In this document: positions 55,477 to 64,000 of the stretch, one piece after another
How positions within the stretch are numbered: position 1 is the first letter of the stretch
Layout: every line of letters begins with the position of its first letter
NCBI GenBank assembly: GCA_003290465.1
Contig: CP030759.1
Coordinates: forward strand, 412,672 to 476,671
DNA length: 64,000 nucleotides
Origin: Candidatus Sumerlaea chitinivorans
GTDB lineage: Bacteria > Sumerlaeota > Sumerlaeia > Sumerlaeales > Sumerlaeaceae
Reading direction: 5' to 3'
Position numbers and translations under genes: made by a program
The notes under the pieces: generated by a model
What the model was told of the DNA's origin: nothing
The model's database searches: none
The model's input: the letters and a program-made list of their open reading frames with translations, nothing else

Positions 55477-57102
55477 CTATTCGACTCGGCACAGAAGCTC
55501 GCACAAACGGTCTTGGGCGTTTTTGATGCTGTCGGGAGAGGTTTTCACGTTGTTCACGAGAAACGAGAACGCAAAACGACGGCCCGACTTTGTGTCAGCA
55601 TAGCCTGAGAGACATACCACGTTAGCAATGTATCCCGTTTTGGCGTGAACGCGCGCCAACGTCGTTTCATTTCGCATCCGACCACGCAAGGTTCCATCGA
55701 GCCCGCCGACCGCCAGCGAATCAAAGAACTCCTTTGCGGCTGGATGACGGTGCATAGCGACCAGAAGTGAGCACACGCTTGCTGGCGAAACGTTATTTAG
55801 TCGCGAGAGGCCGCTGCCATCTTCCGCGCGCAGCTCCGACACCGGCAAGCCGCAGCGCCGCAGAAAATCTTGCTCGAGCACTCTTGTTTGAGAATAACCG
55901 CCACGCCCTCTCTTGACCGCACTAATCGAAACATAAATCTGCTCAGCAAAGTGGTTGTTACTGTGTTTCATCATGGTGCGCACAATTTCTGCCATGGGCG
56001 GAGAAATATAAACCGCGAGAACATTGGACGTTGTAGGGCGCTCCAATGCTCCTTTACGTGTCTCCACCCGAAGGTTACCATTCACAGGGATCCCAGCGCG
56101 GTGCAGGTGGCTTCGGAAAACTGCAGCAGCGTAGAGCGTCGGATTGTCGCACGGAATCTCGGGAAGGGGTATGGGTTTACTGTCGGTAGGAATGCTTCCC
56201 GTAACTTCAACCCGTTCGTCCGGCGTCAAGCGGACACTGATGGAACGTTTGCCGCCGGTGACCGTCCGGTTAAGGATGGGGTACCCTTCTGCCGGCGGAG
56301 CAAACTCGATGATCGCAGGCGAGCCGGGGGAACCGGGCTTAGCGATCATTTGCAAGAGATTTTCATTGAGGGTTAAGGGGCTCGTGCGGGGGGCGTACGT
56401 ATCTTGAAGAATCCTCTGTGACCATCCTTTGGGGCGTAGATCGTTCAGATCCCACTCGGAGCAATCCACAATCAGCTCGCCTGCAACTGAACGGATGTTA
56501 GCTGCTCGTACTTTCTCAACCCAGTCGCGAAAAATCCAGTCCGTGGGGACTTGAGCTTCCCGCACCAACCGGTTCGAGAAAGTGGGGTCCCCTTGCGGAC
56601 GGATGATAAGATTTCCTCGGAGGGTCCCATCTGGCTCAATCTGACCTGTGTGGTAGAGGTAGGTGCGATAGGTGAAATCCGCACCTAACTGATCGAGGGC
56701 AAGGGCCCCCGTGAACAGTTTCCGATTCGATGCGGGGATAAAAGAATCGTGCGCCCGATGCTCGACAAGCGGCTGACCACTTGTCACGTCCACGACCATG
56801 ATTCCCCATGTGCTGACGCGCTCGAGTCCCTGGATCACTTGCGCCGCTAACGCAGGTAGAGACTCCACTGAAACAGTCGTCAGCTCGGGTGCACGAGCCT
56901 GTGTCTGCTGCTTGGGAGTTGAGGATGGCTTGGTTTTCGTAGACTGGCCACGCCGAACTTTTTTTGCTTGGGACGAGCTCGCTTTTTGAGTTGCAGACGA
57001 TTTCTTTGAACCGGATGCACCGCGAGTTTCACCCGCAGCAGGAAAATGCGGCAAAATAGTAAGCAAACCCACCAGCCCAAAAACCGTTAGCTTTTGGAAC
57101 AT
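55477..57102 (-). CDS. dacB: D-alanyl-D-alanine carboxypeptidase/endopeptidase (PBP4, S13 family)
   Basis: A periplasmic low-molecular-weight penicillin-binding protein that trims and cuts peptidoglycan cross-links. A signal peptide (about residues 1-24) leads to a Ser/Lys/Thr-rich segment (25-75), then the domain with SNRK (S125-x2-K128, in SFIPASNRKLFTGALALDQ), an SxN motif in HSNNHFAEQIY and the KTG box in HAKTGYIANVV. The insertion between SxxK and SxN is as long as usual for class C enzymes. The length is 541 residues. ubiA follows after two bases. Confidence 0.94.
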   Translation of the reverse strand: MFQKLTVFGLVGLLTILPHFPAAGETRGASGSKKSSATQKASSSQAKKVRRGQSTKTKPSSTPKQQTQARAPELTTVSVESLPALAAQVIQGLERVSTWGIMVVDVTSGQPLVEHRAHDSFIPASNRKLFTGALALDQLGADFTYRTYLYHTGQIEPDGTLRGNLIIRPQGDPTFSNRLVREAQVPTDWIFRDWVEKVRAANIRSVAGELIVDCSEWDLNDLRPKGWSQRILQDTYAPRTSPLTLNENLLQMIAKPGSPGSPAIIEFAPPAEGYPILNRTVTGGKRSISVRLTPDERVEVTGSIPTDSKPIPLPEIPCDNPTLYAAAVFRSHLHRAGIPVNGNLRVETRKGALERPTTSNVLAVYISPPMAEIVRTMMKHSNNHFAEQIYVSISAVKRGRGGYSQTRVLEQDFLRRCGLPVSELRAEDGSGLSRLNNVSPASVCSLLVAMHRHPAAKEFFDSLAVGGLDGTLRGRMRNETTLARVHAKTGYIANVVCLSGYADTKSGRRFAFSFLVNNVKTSPDSIKNAQDRLCELLCRVE

Positions 57103-57242
57103 GAGCGACTGTCTTCCTCAAATTCGTTCTTATTCACGACAAGCAGGAGCATAACGCCTCACACTGAAGCAAAAATAAACTTTGTCCGCTCCATTATAGT
57201 CACACGAATGAGACGATTCTCCAACCCAGAGGGCAACTGACG

Positions 57243-57653
57243 ATGTCATCACAAGTACGCCAGCAGCCGCTTGAGGCTTTATTAGCCAGCAGCTCCGCGA
57301 CACCTGAATTTCAGGAGGCGGTGCGTGCACTTGCTGCGGGGCACACCCATCCTCTTATTCAGTTCCCCCCCGCGCTGCCTAAGGTCAAAATCCTTCGCGC
57401 CATTATGAAGCTTCTCGAAGAGGCTCCGTCGCTCAAAATCCAAAATGTCCACGTGCAAGGTTTTTCGGGATGCAGCGACTTTGTTGGTAAGCTGACTGTG
57501 AACGACGGTGAGGCAGAATTCGAGTTTCACTGGGACTGCCGCTGGCGCGCCGAGCAGGAGCAGATGCTGGATTGGTGGGGCAATCCCGACCAAGCGCGTG
57601 CGGCGCGCGAATTTGGGTACCAGTGTTTTCGGAAGTTCGAGCGTACGCGATGA
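57243..57653 (+). CDS. Hypothetical protein, 136 residues
   Basis: Unrecognised. It appears soluble. The first half is helical (LEALLASSSATPEFQEAVRA, ILRAIMKLLEEAPS). The second half forms strands with NVHVQGFSGCSDFVGKLTVN and EAEFEFHWDCRWRAEQEQML, then a Trp-rich helix DWWGNPDQARAAREFGYQC. The charged, Trp-rich end is the most distinctive part. It is divergent from dacB and convergent with the aminotransferase. A strong hairpin follows 52 bases after its stop. I think it is real because of its coherent composition and clean terminator. Confidence 0.65.
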   Translation: MSSQVRQQPLEALLASSSATPEFQEAVRALAAGHTHPLIQFPPALPKVKILRAIMKLLEEAPSLKIQNVHVQGFSGCSDFVGKLTVNDGEAEFEFHWDCRWRAEQEQMLDWWGNPDQARAAREFGYQCFRKFERTR

Positions 57654-57704
57654 GCCATCTGCGCGGGATGCCTCGATTGGGGAGTTGCCCGTATTATAAA
57701 GAAA

Positions 57705-57742
57705 CTGCCGCACAAGCCATCCTCTGATGACTTGTGCGGCAG
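57705..57742. terminator. 12-bp perfect inverted repeat, bidirectional terminator
   Basis: CTGCCGCACAAG (57705-57716) and CTTGTGCGGCAG (57731-57742) form a perfect stem with a 14-base loop, between two convergent genes. On the minus strand it is followed by TTTCTTTATAATA, a T-rich run; on the plus strand by ACCCTACTTTTCGGG. It should stop transcription of the aminotransferase well and that of the small gene in part. Confidence 0.8.
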
Positions 57743-57771
57743 ACCCTACTTTTCGGGTGTCCCCACACCTT

Positions 57772-58911
57772 TTATGGGTTCTGGCGCAAATACTCCATGG
57801 CGGCGTTGACACCTGCTCCGGGCTGGAATTTGTGCCCAAGTTCAGCGAGCACCTCTTCGATCGCCGCGATGATTGTGAGCACGTCGTAGTCATTGTACCA
57901 GCCAAGGGTCGCGAAGCGGAAGATCTTGCCCTTGAGTGGCCCTTGCCCGCCCGCAATGGTGATCCCTTTTGCCTTCAGCGCTTTGACGATCTTACCCCCC
58001 TCAATGCCTTCTGGGGCAAGAACTGCCGTGCAAGTGTTGGCCGGATTTTTCGAATAGAGCTCAAGGTTCATAGCTCGCACTGCGCGTCGCGAAGCCTCAG
58101 CAAGTCGCGCATGGCGCTTCCAGATGTTCTCAATGCCCTCTTCGCGAATCATGTCCAGTGCCACTTCCAACCCGAAGAGGAGCGAAACCGCTGGCGTAAA
58201 GGGCGTGGTATTCTTCTCGAGTTCCTTGAGCGCTTTCTCCAACGAGAAGTAGAATTTCGGCGTCGTGGATTTCTTGATTGCTTCGCGAGCTTTTGCGCTC
58301 ACAGCCACAAAGCCCAGTCCCGGTGGCAACATCATAGCTTTTTGTGAGCCCGCGCCGACGAGGTCCACGCCCCACTCATCCATCCGAAGTTCGTCCGCAG
58401 CCAGACCACTCACTGCGTCCACAATTAGAAGCGTCTCCGTATTCCGAGTCACCTCTGCCACGGCCTTCACGTTCTCAAGTGTAGCTGTGGAGGTTTCGCA
58501 GAGCTCGAGGTACACCGCCTTCGTTTCCGGATGCTGCTTGAGTTCCTCAGCTACCACGTTGGGGTCCACGGCCTTGCCCCACTCACACGCGCGCCGCTGA
58601 ACGTTGAGTCCAAACGCTTGAGCAATCTCACCCCATCTTTCGCCGAACTTTCCGGCCTCAAGACTGAGGACACGGTCGCCGGGGCTGGCGCTGCTCACAA
58701 TGGCGGCCTCCATCGCGCCCGTCCCGCTCGATGCAAAAATAACCACGGGGTTCGTGGTTTGAAAAACATACTTCAGTCCTTCGCTAACTTTCTGAAATAG
58801 CGGATCAAAATCGGCCGAGCGGTGGTGGATGATTGGCTTTGCAGTGGCAGCTAAAACTTGTGGCGGAACACTGACTGGACCCGGAGCGAAAATGTAATTC
58901 CGTCGAATCAC
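57772..58911 (-). CDS. Class V aminotransferase (serine-glyoxylate/alanine-glyoxylate type)
   Basis: A PLP enzyme of 379 residues. FAPGPVSVPPQVLAATAKPI is the typical opening, IFASSGTGAMEAAIVSS the phosphate-binding loop, LIVDAVSGLAADELRMDEW carries the cofactor Asp (D165), and GAGSQKAMMLPPGLGFVAVS the PLP lysine (K191). The family includes serine-pyruvate, alanine-glyoxylate and some phosphoserine aminotransferases and the so-called 42 kDa soluble hydrogenase subunit; serine or alanine metabolism is likely. It starts GTG, with AGGAAGGG about six bases ahead. A CRP/FNR-like palindrome is about 110 bases upstream. serA is not adjacent. Confidence 0.9.
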   Translation of the reverse strand: MIRRNYIFAPGPVSVPPQVLAATAKPIIHHRSADFDPLFQKVSEGLKYVFQTTNPVVIFASSGTGAMEAAIVSSASPGDRVLSLEAGKFGERWGEIAQAFGLNVQRRACEWGKAVDPNVVAEELKQHPETKAVYLELCETSTATLENVKAVAEVTRNTETLLIVDAVSGLAADELRMDEWGVDLVGAGSQKAMMLPPGLGFVAVSAKAREAIKKSTTPKFYFSLEKALKELEKNTTPFTPAVSLLFGLEVALDMIREEGIENIWKRHARLAEASRRAVRAMNLELYSKNPANTCTAVLAPEGIEGGKIVKALKAKGITIAGGQGPLKGKIFRFATLGWYNDYDVLTIIAAIEEVLAELGHKFQPGAGVNAAMEYLRQNP

Positions 58912-59242
58912 GGTTTACCCTTCCTCATCAAAAGAATTCTTGCGCGAAGGACTCTCTCAGCGCATTACTTGAAGAAGGTAGTGGAGAGTGTGGCCCAGCA
59001 AGTCAAATGCGAATCAGCGAAATTGTGACAAATGTCACAATTGTGTCACAAAATCGGTTTTCGGCCGCAGCCCAGGAATGATGGAAGCGTCAAGTAGTTC
59101 GCACGGTTATAAACCCCGATCTCACGACGAGATTCGCGGTGAGAGCAGGTGCTCCGCTGACGCCTTTGCAAACGAACTTGACGACCACGGGGAAAACTGA
59201 ACGAGATGAGTCCTCTGCGGTAAAACATAAACTAAGGCCACC
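58912..59242. other. Divergent intergenic region with palindromic operator
   Basis: No gene is supported in these 331 bases between the aminotransferase (minus) and the radical SAM gene (plus). A TTGACT at 59006-59001 on the minus strand could be a -35 box, but no good -10 follows. The main feature is the palindrome at 59021-59051, described separately. Confidence 0.6.
59021..59051. promoter_or_regulatory. CRP/FNR-type palindromic site plus a second palindrome
   Basis: AATTGTGAC (59021-59029) and GTCACAATT (59034-59042) form a 9+9 inverted repeat around four bases. It contains TGTGA-N6-TCACA exactly as in the CRP consensus. Directly after it TTGTGTCACAA (59041-59051) is another palindrome; TGTCACAA occurs twice, 11 bases apart. 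It lies about 110 bases before the aminotransferase start and about 200 before the radical SAM start. A CRP/FNR-family regulator would be the reader. Confidence 0.6.
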
Positions 59243-60673
59243 ATGCGCAAACGTGTATTTTTAATGAATCCGCCTTCCGGTCTCTACCGGCGGGATGACC
59301 GATGCCAGTCCAAGGTTGAGGACCAAACGGTGCGCGTCGTTTTTCCGCCTGTAGAGCTCGGGGTATTGGCAGCAATGGCACGGCAGCGCGGTGCAGAGGT
59401 TCTCCTGCGTGACTATCCCACAGTTCACGCCACCAAGGCAGATTATCTGCGCGACTTGGAAGCCTTTCAGCCGGACCTTATCCTTCTCAATGCTACTGTC
59501 CATACGATTCAGGACGATTTAGAGGCCTTTGCGCTGGCACGCGAACGTTTTCCAAACGTCGTGACCATTGCTAAGGGAGAGGCTTTGGCTGTTAGTGCGG
59601 AGGAAATCTTTCCCCAGTATGCGCAGGTGCTGGATTTCATCATCGACGGAGAGCCTGAGCTCACGTTCTGCGACATTCTCGAAGACGTTCCGCGCGAAAA
59701 GATTCCTGGAGTGATCTGGTGGGAACAGGAAGCGGGAGTCGTTCGGAATCCTTCCCGGCCACTTCTGGAGGACTTGGACCAGCTTCCACTTCCCGCGCGG
59801 GATCTCATGGATCACTCACTTTACCGAAGCCCCGAAAACAATCGGCCAATCACTGCCATCTACGCCCAGCGCGGCTGCCCAGCAAAGTGCATCTTCTGCC
59901 CAGCAGGCTCGATGTTTGAGTATCGCGTGAGGGAAAGAAGTGTAAGTCATGTAATGTCAGAGCTTAAAGAATGTGTGGAACAGTATGGCATTCGTGACTT
60001 TCTGTTTCACGGGGATACGTTTACTTTGCACAAGCGATGGGTCATTGACCTGTGCAAAGCCATCGTCGAAGAAGGCCTCAATATCCATTGGGGATGCAAC
60101 TCGCGTGTGGACACGATTGACGACGAACGGGCGGAGTGGCTGAAGCGCGCTGGCTGTTGGGTGGTCGCCTTTGGGTTCGAGCACGGCTCCCAAATGATGC
60201 TCGATAAAATGAAAAAGGGCGCTCGGGCACAACGCGCGTTCGATGCGGTCGCAACCTGCCGTCGCCACGGGTTGAAGGTCCACGGCTTCTTTGTTATTGG
60301 ACTTCCGTGGGAAACGCGTGAGACGCTGGAAGAGTGTTACCAGTTTGCCAAAGCGCTGGATCCCGACTTTTTCGATTTCAACATCGCGTATCCACTCCCG
60401 GGAACGGAGTTTTACGAAATCGCCAAGAACGATGGGCTTTTTGAGTTGCCTGACCCTAAGGAAGGGGGATACGCGGTGGCCGCAGTCCGTACGTATTCGC
60501 TCTCAAGCCAGGAACTTACGGAATGGCGTCGGCGTGCGCTTTTGCGGATGTATTCTCGCCCACGTTATGTCATGCGAATGCTACGCCATGCCGCAGCGAC
60601 TGGAAACACGCGACATTACGCACGCGCCGCCATGCAGCGAGTGGCTTCGCTTTTGAACCTGACGGGCGCCTAA
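59243..60673 (+). CDS. B12-binding-domain radical SAM protein
   Basis: A 476-residue protein. The N-terminal part (about residues 1-150, KRVFLMNPPSGLYRRDD, VVFPPVELGVLAAMARQRGA, FQPDLILLNATVHTIQDD) is a B12-binding-like Rossmann domain. The radical-SAM cluster is C212-x3-C216-x2-C219 in QRGCPAKCIFCPAG, followed by ERSVSHVMSELKECVEQYGI, FLFHGDTFTLHKRWV and GCNSRVDTIDDERAEWLKRA. The B12-binding DxHxxG motif is not evident in the N-terminal domain. It may be a methylase or a hopanoid/lipid-modifying enzyme such as HpnP/HpnJ relatives; this cannot be decided. No regulator is adjacent apart from the palindromic site upstream. Confidence 0.85.
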   Translation: MRKRVFLMNPPSGLYRRDDRCQSKVEDQTVRVVFPPVELGVLAAMARQRGAEVLLRDYPTVHATKADYLRDLEAFQPDLILLNATVHTIQDDLEAFALARERFPNVVTIAKGEALAVSAEEIFPQYAQVLDFIIDGEPELTFCDILEDVPREKIPGVIWWEQEAGVVRNPSRPLLEDLDQLPLPARDLMDHSLYRSPENNRPITAIYAQRGCPAKCIFCPAGSMFEYRVRERSVSHVMSELKECVEQYGIRDFLFHGDTFTLHKRWVIDLCKAIVEEGLNIHWGCNSRVDTIDDERAEWLKRAGCWVVAFGFEHGSQMMLDKMKKGARAQRAFDAVATCRRHGLKVHGFFVIGLPWETRETLEECYQFAKALDPDFFDFNIAYPLPGTEFYEIAKNDGLFELPDPKEGGYAVAAVRTYSLSSQELTEWRRRALLRMYSRPRYVMRMLRHAAATGNTRHYARAAMQRVASLLNLTGA

Positions 60674-60743
60674 ACTGGTAGGGCGGAGAGAATTTCATTC
60701 TTGGACGAAAACACCCGTGTCAGCGGTCGCTCTGGGATTTGCG

Positions 60744-61870
<1,127 letters not shown>

Positions 61871-62224
61871 ATGCCTGACATGCAAACAGCCAAATACGCA
61901 AGCCTGCTCCTGTATAGCACGCTTCTGAAACTGCTCGCGGTCATCGGAGCAGTGGGGGGAATTATTAACGGAATGATGTCCTCATGGGCGTATCTTCACC
62001 AACCGCAAGGCACACCGATTTCGGTCATCAAGCTCGTTTATCTTTTTGCCCAAGGTCTCTTTGGTGGAGTCTTGGTTGCAGTCTTCCTGCTTGCCGTGGC
62101 GGCACTCATTCCAATCCTCGTTCACATTGCGCTTAATCAGCAAGAACAGTCAGAGCATTCTTCCGGCACGGTTTCTCTTCCATCCCAAGATCCTGAGATT
62201 TCCGAAGCGAGTGAGGCAGAATAG
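61871..62224 (+). CDS. Small two-helix membrane protein, first of three
   Basis: A 117-residue protein. Two hydrophobic spans: LLKLLAVIGAVGGIINGMMS and LVYLFAQGLFGGVLVAVFLL (longer, up to VHIAL). The tail is acidic and Ser/Glu-rich. I choose the ATG at 61871, because the open frame before it carries Arg/Ser-rich sequence with no site; a second ATG three codons later is possible. It has the same two-span layout as the next two genes. Function unknown. Confidence 0.65.
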   Translation: MPDMQTAKYASLLLYSTLLKLLAVIGAVGGIINGMMSSWAYLHQPQGTPISVIKLVYLFAQGLFGGVLVAVFLLAVAALIPILVHIALNQQEQSEHSSGTVSLPSQDPEISEASEAE

Positions 62225-62382
62225 AGTGTCTGATAGGCGGAAGAATTCCCGATGCGACTACACCATTTACGCCCGGATGGGGATACGGTGTGGGCCTAAT
62301 CTCGCCTGTGAGAGTGACGGCGTGGCTTTGCAACGGACCGGTCGAATCATACAAAGAAACGGTCGTCGGCTGAGGTGAATGG

Positions 62383-62727
62383 ATGATTCGCATACGTCAT
62401 CGTGCAGTTCTTTGGTGCTCGGTGCTCATGAAGGTTGTAGCGGCAGTGTTGCTGATTCGAGGTGGGATTGGCATGCTGCATTTATTGTGGGTTTGGTGGC
62501 ACCCATCCCGATTAATGTCGGAGCTCGAACTTCTCCAAGGATTTAAGCAACTGATTGTGTATTCGATTCTTCCAAGCTCTGTGGCCTACGCTGCGAGTGT
62601 TGCACTGCTTCTTGTGCTTGATATCGAGTCGCACACTCGACGAGTGCTGGAAATGAGGGGGGGAGCAACGTTTGGGGCTACGCCTCTCCAAGATGACCCC
62701 ATGCCTCAGGAGCACCGTCTGGGGTGA
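62383..62727 (+). CDS. Small two-helix membrane protein, second of three
   Basis: A 114-residue protein with a basic start (MIRIRHRAVLWCSVLMKVVA), first span VVAAVLLIRGGIGMLHLLWV, a loop, then second span SVAYAASVALLLVLDIESHT. GAGG lies about eight bases before the ATG. The LLLVLDIESHTRRVLEM end resembles ALLADCEAWTNRLAHA of the third protein, suggesting that the two are related. Function unknown. Confidence 0.65.
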   Translation: MIRIRHRAVLWCSVLMKVVAAVLLIRGGIGMLHLLWVWWHPSRLMSELELLQGFKQLIVYSILPSSVAYAASVALLLVLDIESHTRRVLEMRGGATFGATPLQDDPMPQEHRLG

Positions 62728-62839
62728 CGAGGTCCGCCATGTTGGCGCAAGGTAGAAGCCCGGACTTGCAATTGTTGTTCCACCCCGCTCAATTCTGCCA
62801 AGTATACGATTCTTTCCACGGAGGTCGACCAAAAGCAAC

Positions 62840-63142
62840 GTGGCAAGCCGCAATGCTCGTTATCCGATGATCCCGTTTGTCATGTTTTCCTTGCGACTGA
62901 CGGCTGTGCTTTTGGTCGCGGGGTGTTTAGGGACTGAGATCCTACGCGTTGTGAACGCCTTAAAAAGCGCACCTCACCCTGTCTTGGAGCTGTGGGCTGC
63001 GCTCGTTAAGATTTACGGTGCAATCGTGGGAGGTGTGATCTTGTTGGTTTTGGCTCACGTTGTGGCACTGCTCGCCGACTGCGAGGCATGGACCAACCGC
63101 CTTGCCCACGCTCGCACGGACCGCAAACCGCGGACTCAATAG
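62840..63142 (+). CDS. Small two-helix membrane protein, third of three
   Basis: A 100-residue protein that probably starts at GTG 62840; the GGAGG at 62820 is rather far (15 bases), and an ATG at 62867 is the alternative. First span FSLRLTAVLLVAGCLGTEIL, second IYGAIVGGVILLVLAHVVAL, then a short basic tail LADCEAWTNRLAHA. Arrangement and end resemble the second protein. Function unknown. An epimerase gene follows. Confidence 0.6.
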   Translation: MASRNARYPMIPFVMFSLRLTAVLLVAGCLGTEILRVVNALKSAPHPVLELWAALVKIYGAIVGGVILLVLAHVVALLADCEAWTNRLAHARTDRKPRTQ

Positions 63143-63234
63143 CGTCCTTGCAACCGCTCCTCAGCGAGGTATTTTCTGGAGCAACGTAGCACACCCAGAA
63201 TTCTACGACTATGGAAGGAGGCCGCGATTAGCGA

Positions 63235-64000
63235 ATGGCCCATATTTTGATCACCGGGGGAGCTGGATTCATTGGCTCACATTTGGCCGAAGAGCTGCTC
63301 GAGCAGGGGCATTGGGTGTGCGTTATTGACGATTTGTCCACAGGGACGATTTGGAATCTCGACGGCATCCGAAGCCACGAGCGATTTAGCTACCACATTG
63401 CCTCCGTCATGGACTACCCGCTAATGGCTGAGCTTGTGGATCGGGCAGATGAAATCTATCATCTCGCGGCTGCAGTAGGGGTGCGCCTTATAGTCGAGAA
63501 GCCAGTCCATACAATCGAAACAAACATTCGCGGAACGGAGATCGTTCTCGAGCTTGCTGCACGCAAGAAAAAGAAGGTACTGATCACGTCAACCAGCGAA
63601 ATCTACGGTAAGAGCGCCAAAGTCCCCTTTAGCGAAAACGACGATCTGGTGTTGGGCTCCACCACACGACCTCGCTGGGCCTATGCGTGTTCCAAAGCAA
63701 TCGATGAATTCCTCGCGCTTGCCTATTACCGGGAGCAAGGGGTCCCTGTGGTCATCGTGCGCTTGTTCAATACGGTCGGTCCGCGACAGACGGGCCAGTA
63801 TGGCATGGTGATTCCCCGCTTTGTGGAGCAAGCGCTCCGCGGTCAGCCCTTGACCGTGTATGGCGATGGCACTCAGACTCGGGCATTTGCGTACGTGGGC
63901 GATGTGGTGAAGGCGCTCGTGGCGCTGATGAATGAGCCACGCGCGATCGGCGAGGTGTTCAATGTCGGGAACGATAGAGAAATTGCGATCCGAGACTTAG
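63235..64000 (+). CDS. NAD-dependent nucleotide-sugar epimerase/dehydratase (C-terminus cut by window edge)
   Basis: An extended SDR enzyme, 255 codons visible. The NAD-binding glycine motif is ITGGAGFIGSHLAEEL at residues 5-20; LITSTSEIYGKSAKVPFSEN carries the catalytic Ser region, and WAYACSKAIDEFLALAYY the Tyr and Lys of the YxxxK site. FNTVGPRQTGQYGMVIPRFV and YGDGTQTRAFAYVGDVVKAL are typical of UDP-glucuronate decarboxylase and GDP-/UDP-sugar 4,6-dehydratase-like proteins. It makes a sugar nucleotide for envelope glycans; the exact product is unknown. AAGGAGG about 14 bases ahead is the likely ribosome site. Confidence 0.92.
   Translation, partial: MAHILITGGAGFIGSHLAEELLEQGHWVCVIDDLSTGTIWNLDGIRSHERFSYHIASVMDYPLMAELVDRADEIYHLAAAVGVRLIVEKPVHTIETNIRGTEIVLELAARKKKKVLITSTSEIYGKSAKVPFSENDDLVLGSTTRPRWAYACSKAIDEFLALAYYREQGVPVVIVRLFNTVGPRQTGQYGMVIPRFVEQALRGQPLTVYGDGTQTRAFAYVGDVVKALVALMNEPRAIGEVFNVGNDREIAIRDL

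Overview
The window is bacterial chromosome of moderate GC content (my estimate is somewhat above 50%, not computed). Coding density is high and genes lie on both strands. I see no phage, IS element, plasmid or CRISPR material. The cell is probably a free-living heterotroph with a complex envelope. Supporting genes are a periplasmic PBP4-type carboxypeptidase, secreted glycan-active enzymes (GH84 hexosaminidase, heparinase II/III-like lyase), anhydro-MurNAc kinase, many glycosyltransferases and UbiA/UbiX quinone-type genes. I cannot assign a genus. The gene mix would fit an uncultivated lineage such as Candidatus Sumerlaeota, but that is a guess.

Layout. 1-10.3 kb: a glycosyltransferase, anmK, aroQ, pyrimidine-nucleoside phosphorylase, a GT39-like membrane protein, a methyltransferase, ubiX and a secreted GH84 enzyme. 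10.4-17.1 kb: a cobA-hemD fusion overlapping a secreted metallophosphoesterase, an SRPBCC protein, and a secreted heparinase-like lyase. 17.1-31.9 kb: a long hairpin-rich leader, then tuf and the S10 and spc ribosomal protein genes through secY and map. rpsL, rpsG and fusA are missing upstream; adk and the alpha-operon genes are missing downstream. One small non-ribosomal ORF sits between rpsC and rplP.

32-38.6 kb: an envelope-polysaccharide cluster with GT4, GT2, a degenerate WecA/MraY-like membrane protein, Maf and a YfhO-like protein. 38.7-43.7 kb: a sulfur-type cluster on the minus strand (Rrf2 regulator, cysK, lipoprotein, and a three-gene SsuABC/TauABC-like transporter), with overlapping palindromes in front of the regulator. 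44-57.7 kb: housekeeping genes (holB, a TIGR03960-type radical SAM protein, an M48 protease, tRNA-Arg, clpC, recF, ubiA, dacB) plus small unknown genes. 57.7-64 kb: a class V aminotransferase and a B12-type radical SAM gene flanking a CRP/FNR-like palindrome, then bioD, a (TC)14 microsatellite, three consecutive small two-helix membrane proteins, and the start of a nucleotide-sugar epimerase.

The points most worth following up are the WecA-like protein that has lost its catalytic aspartates, the small ORF inside the ribosomal operon, the dinucleotide repeat next to the tandem membrane-protein genes, and the palindromic operators before the Rrf2-cysK pair and between the aminotransferase and radical SAM genes. 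Nothing here is proof of a new system; these are leads from reading the sequence alone.
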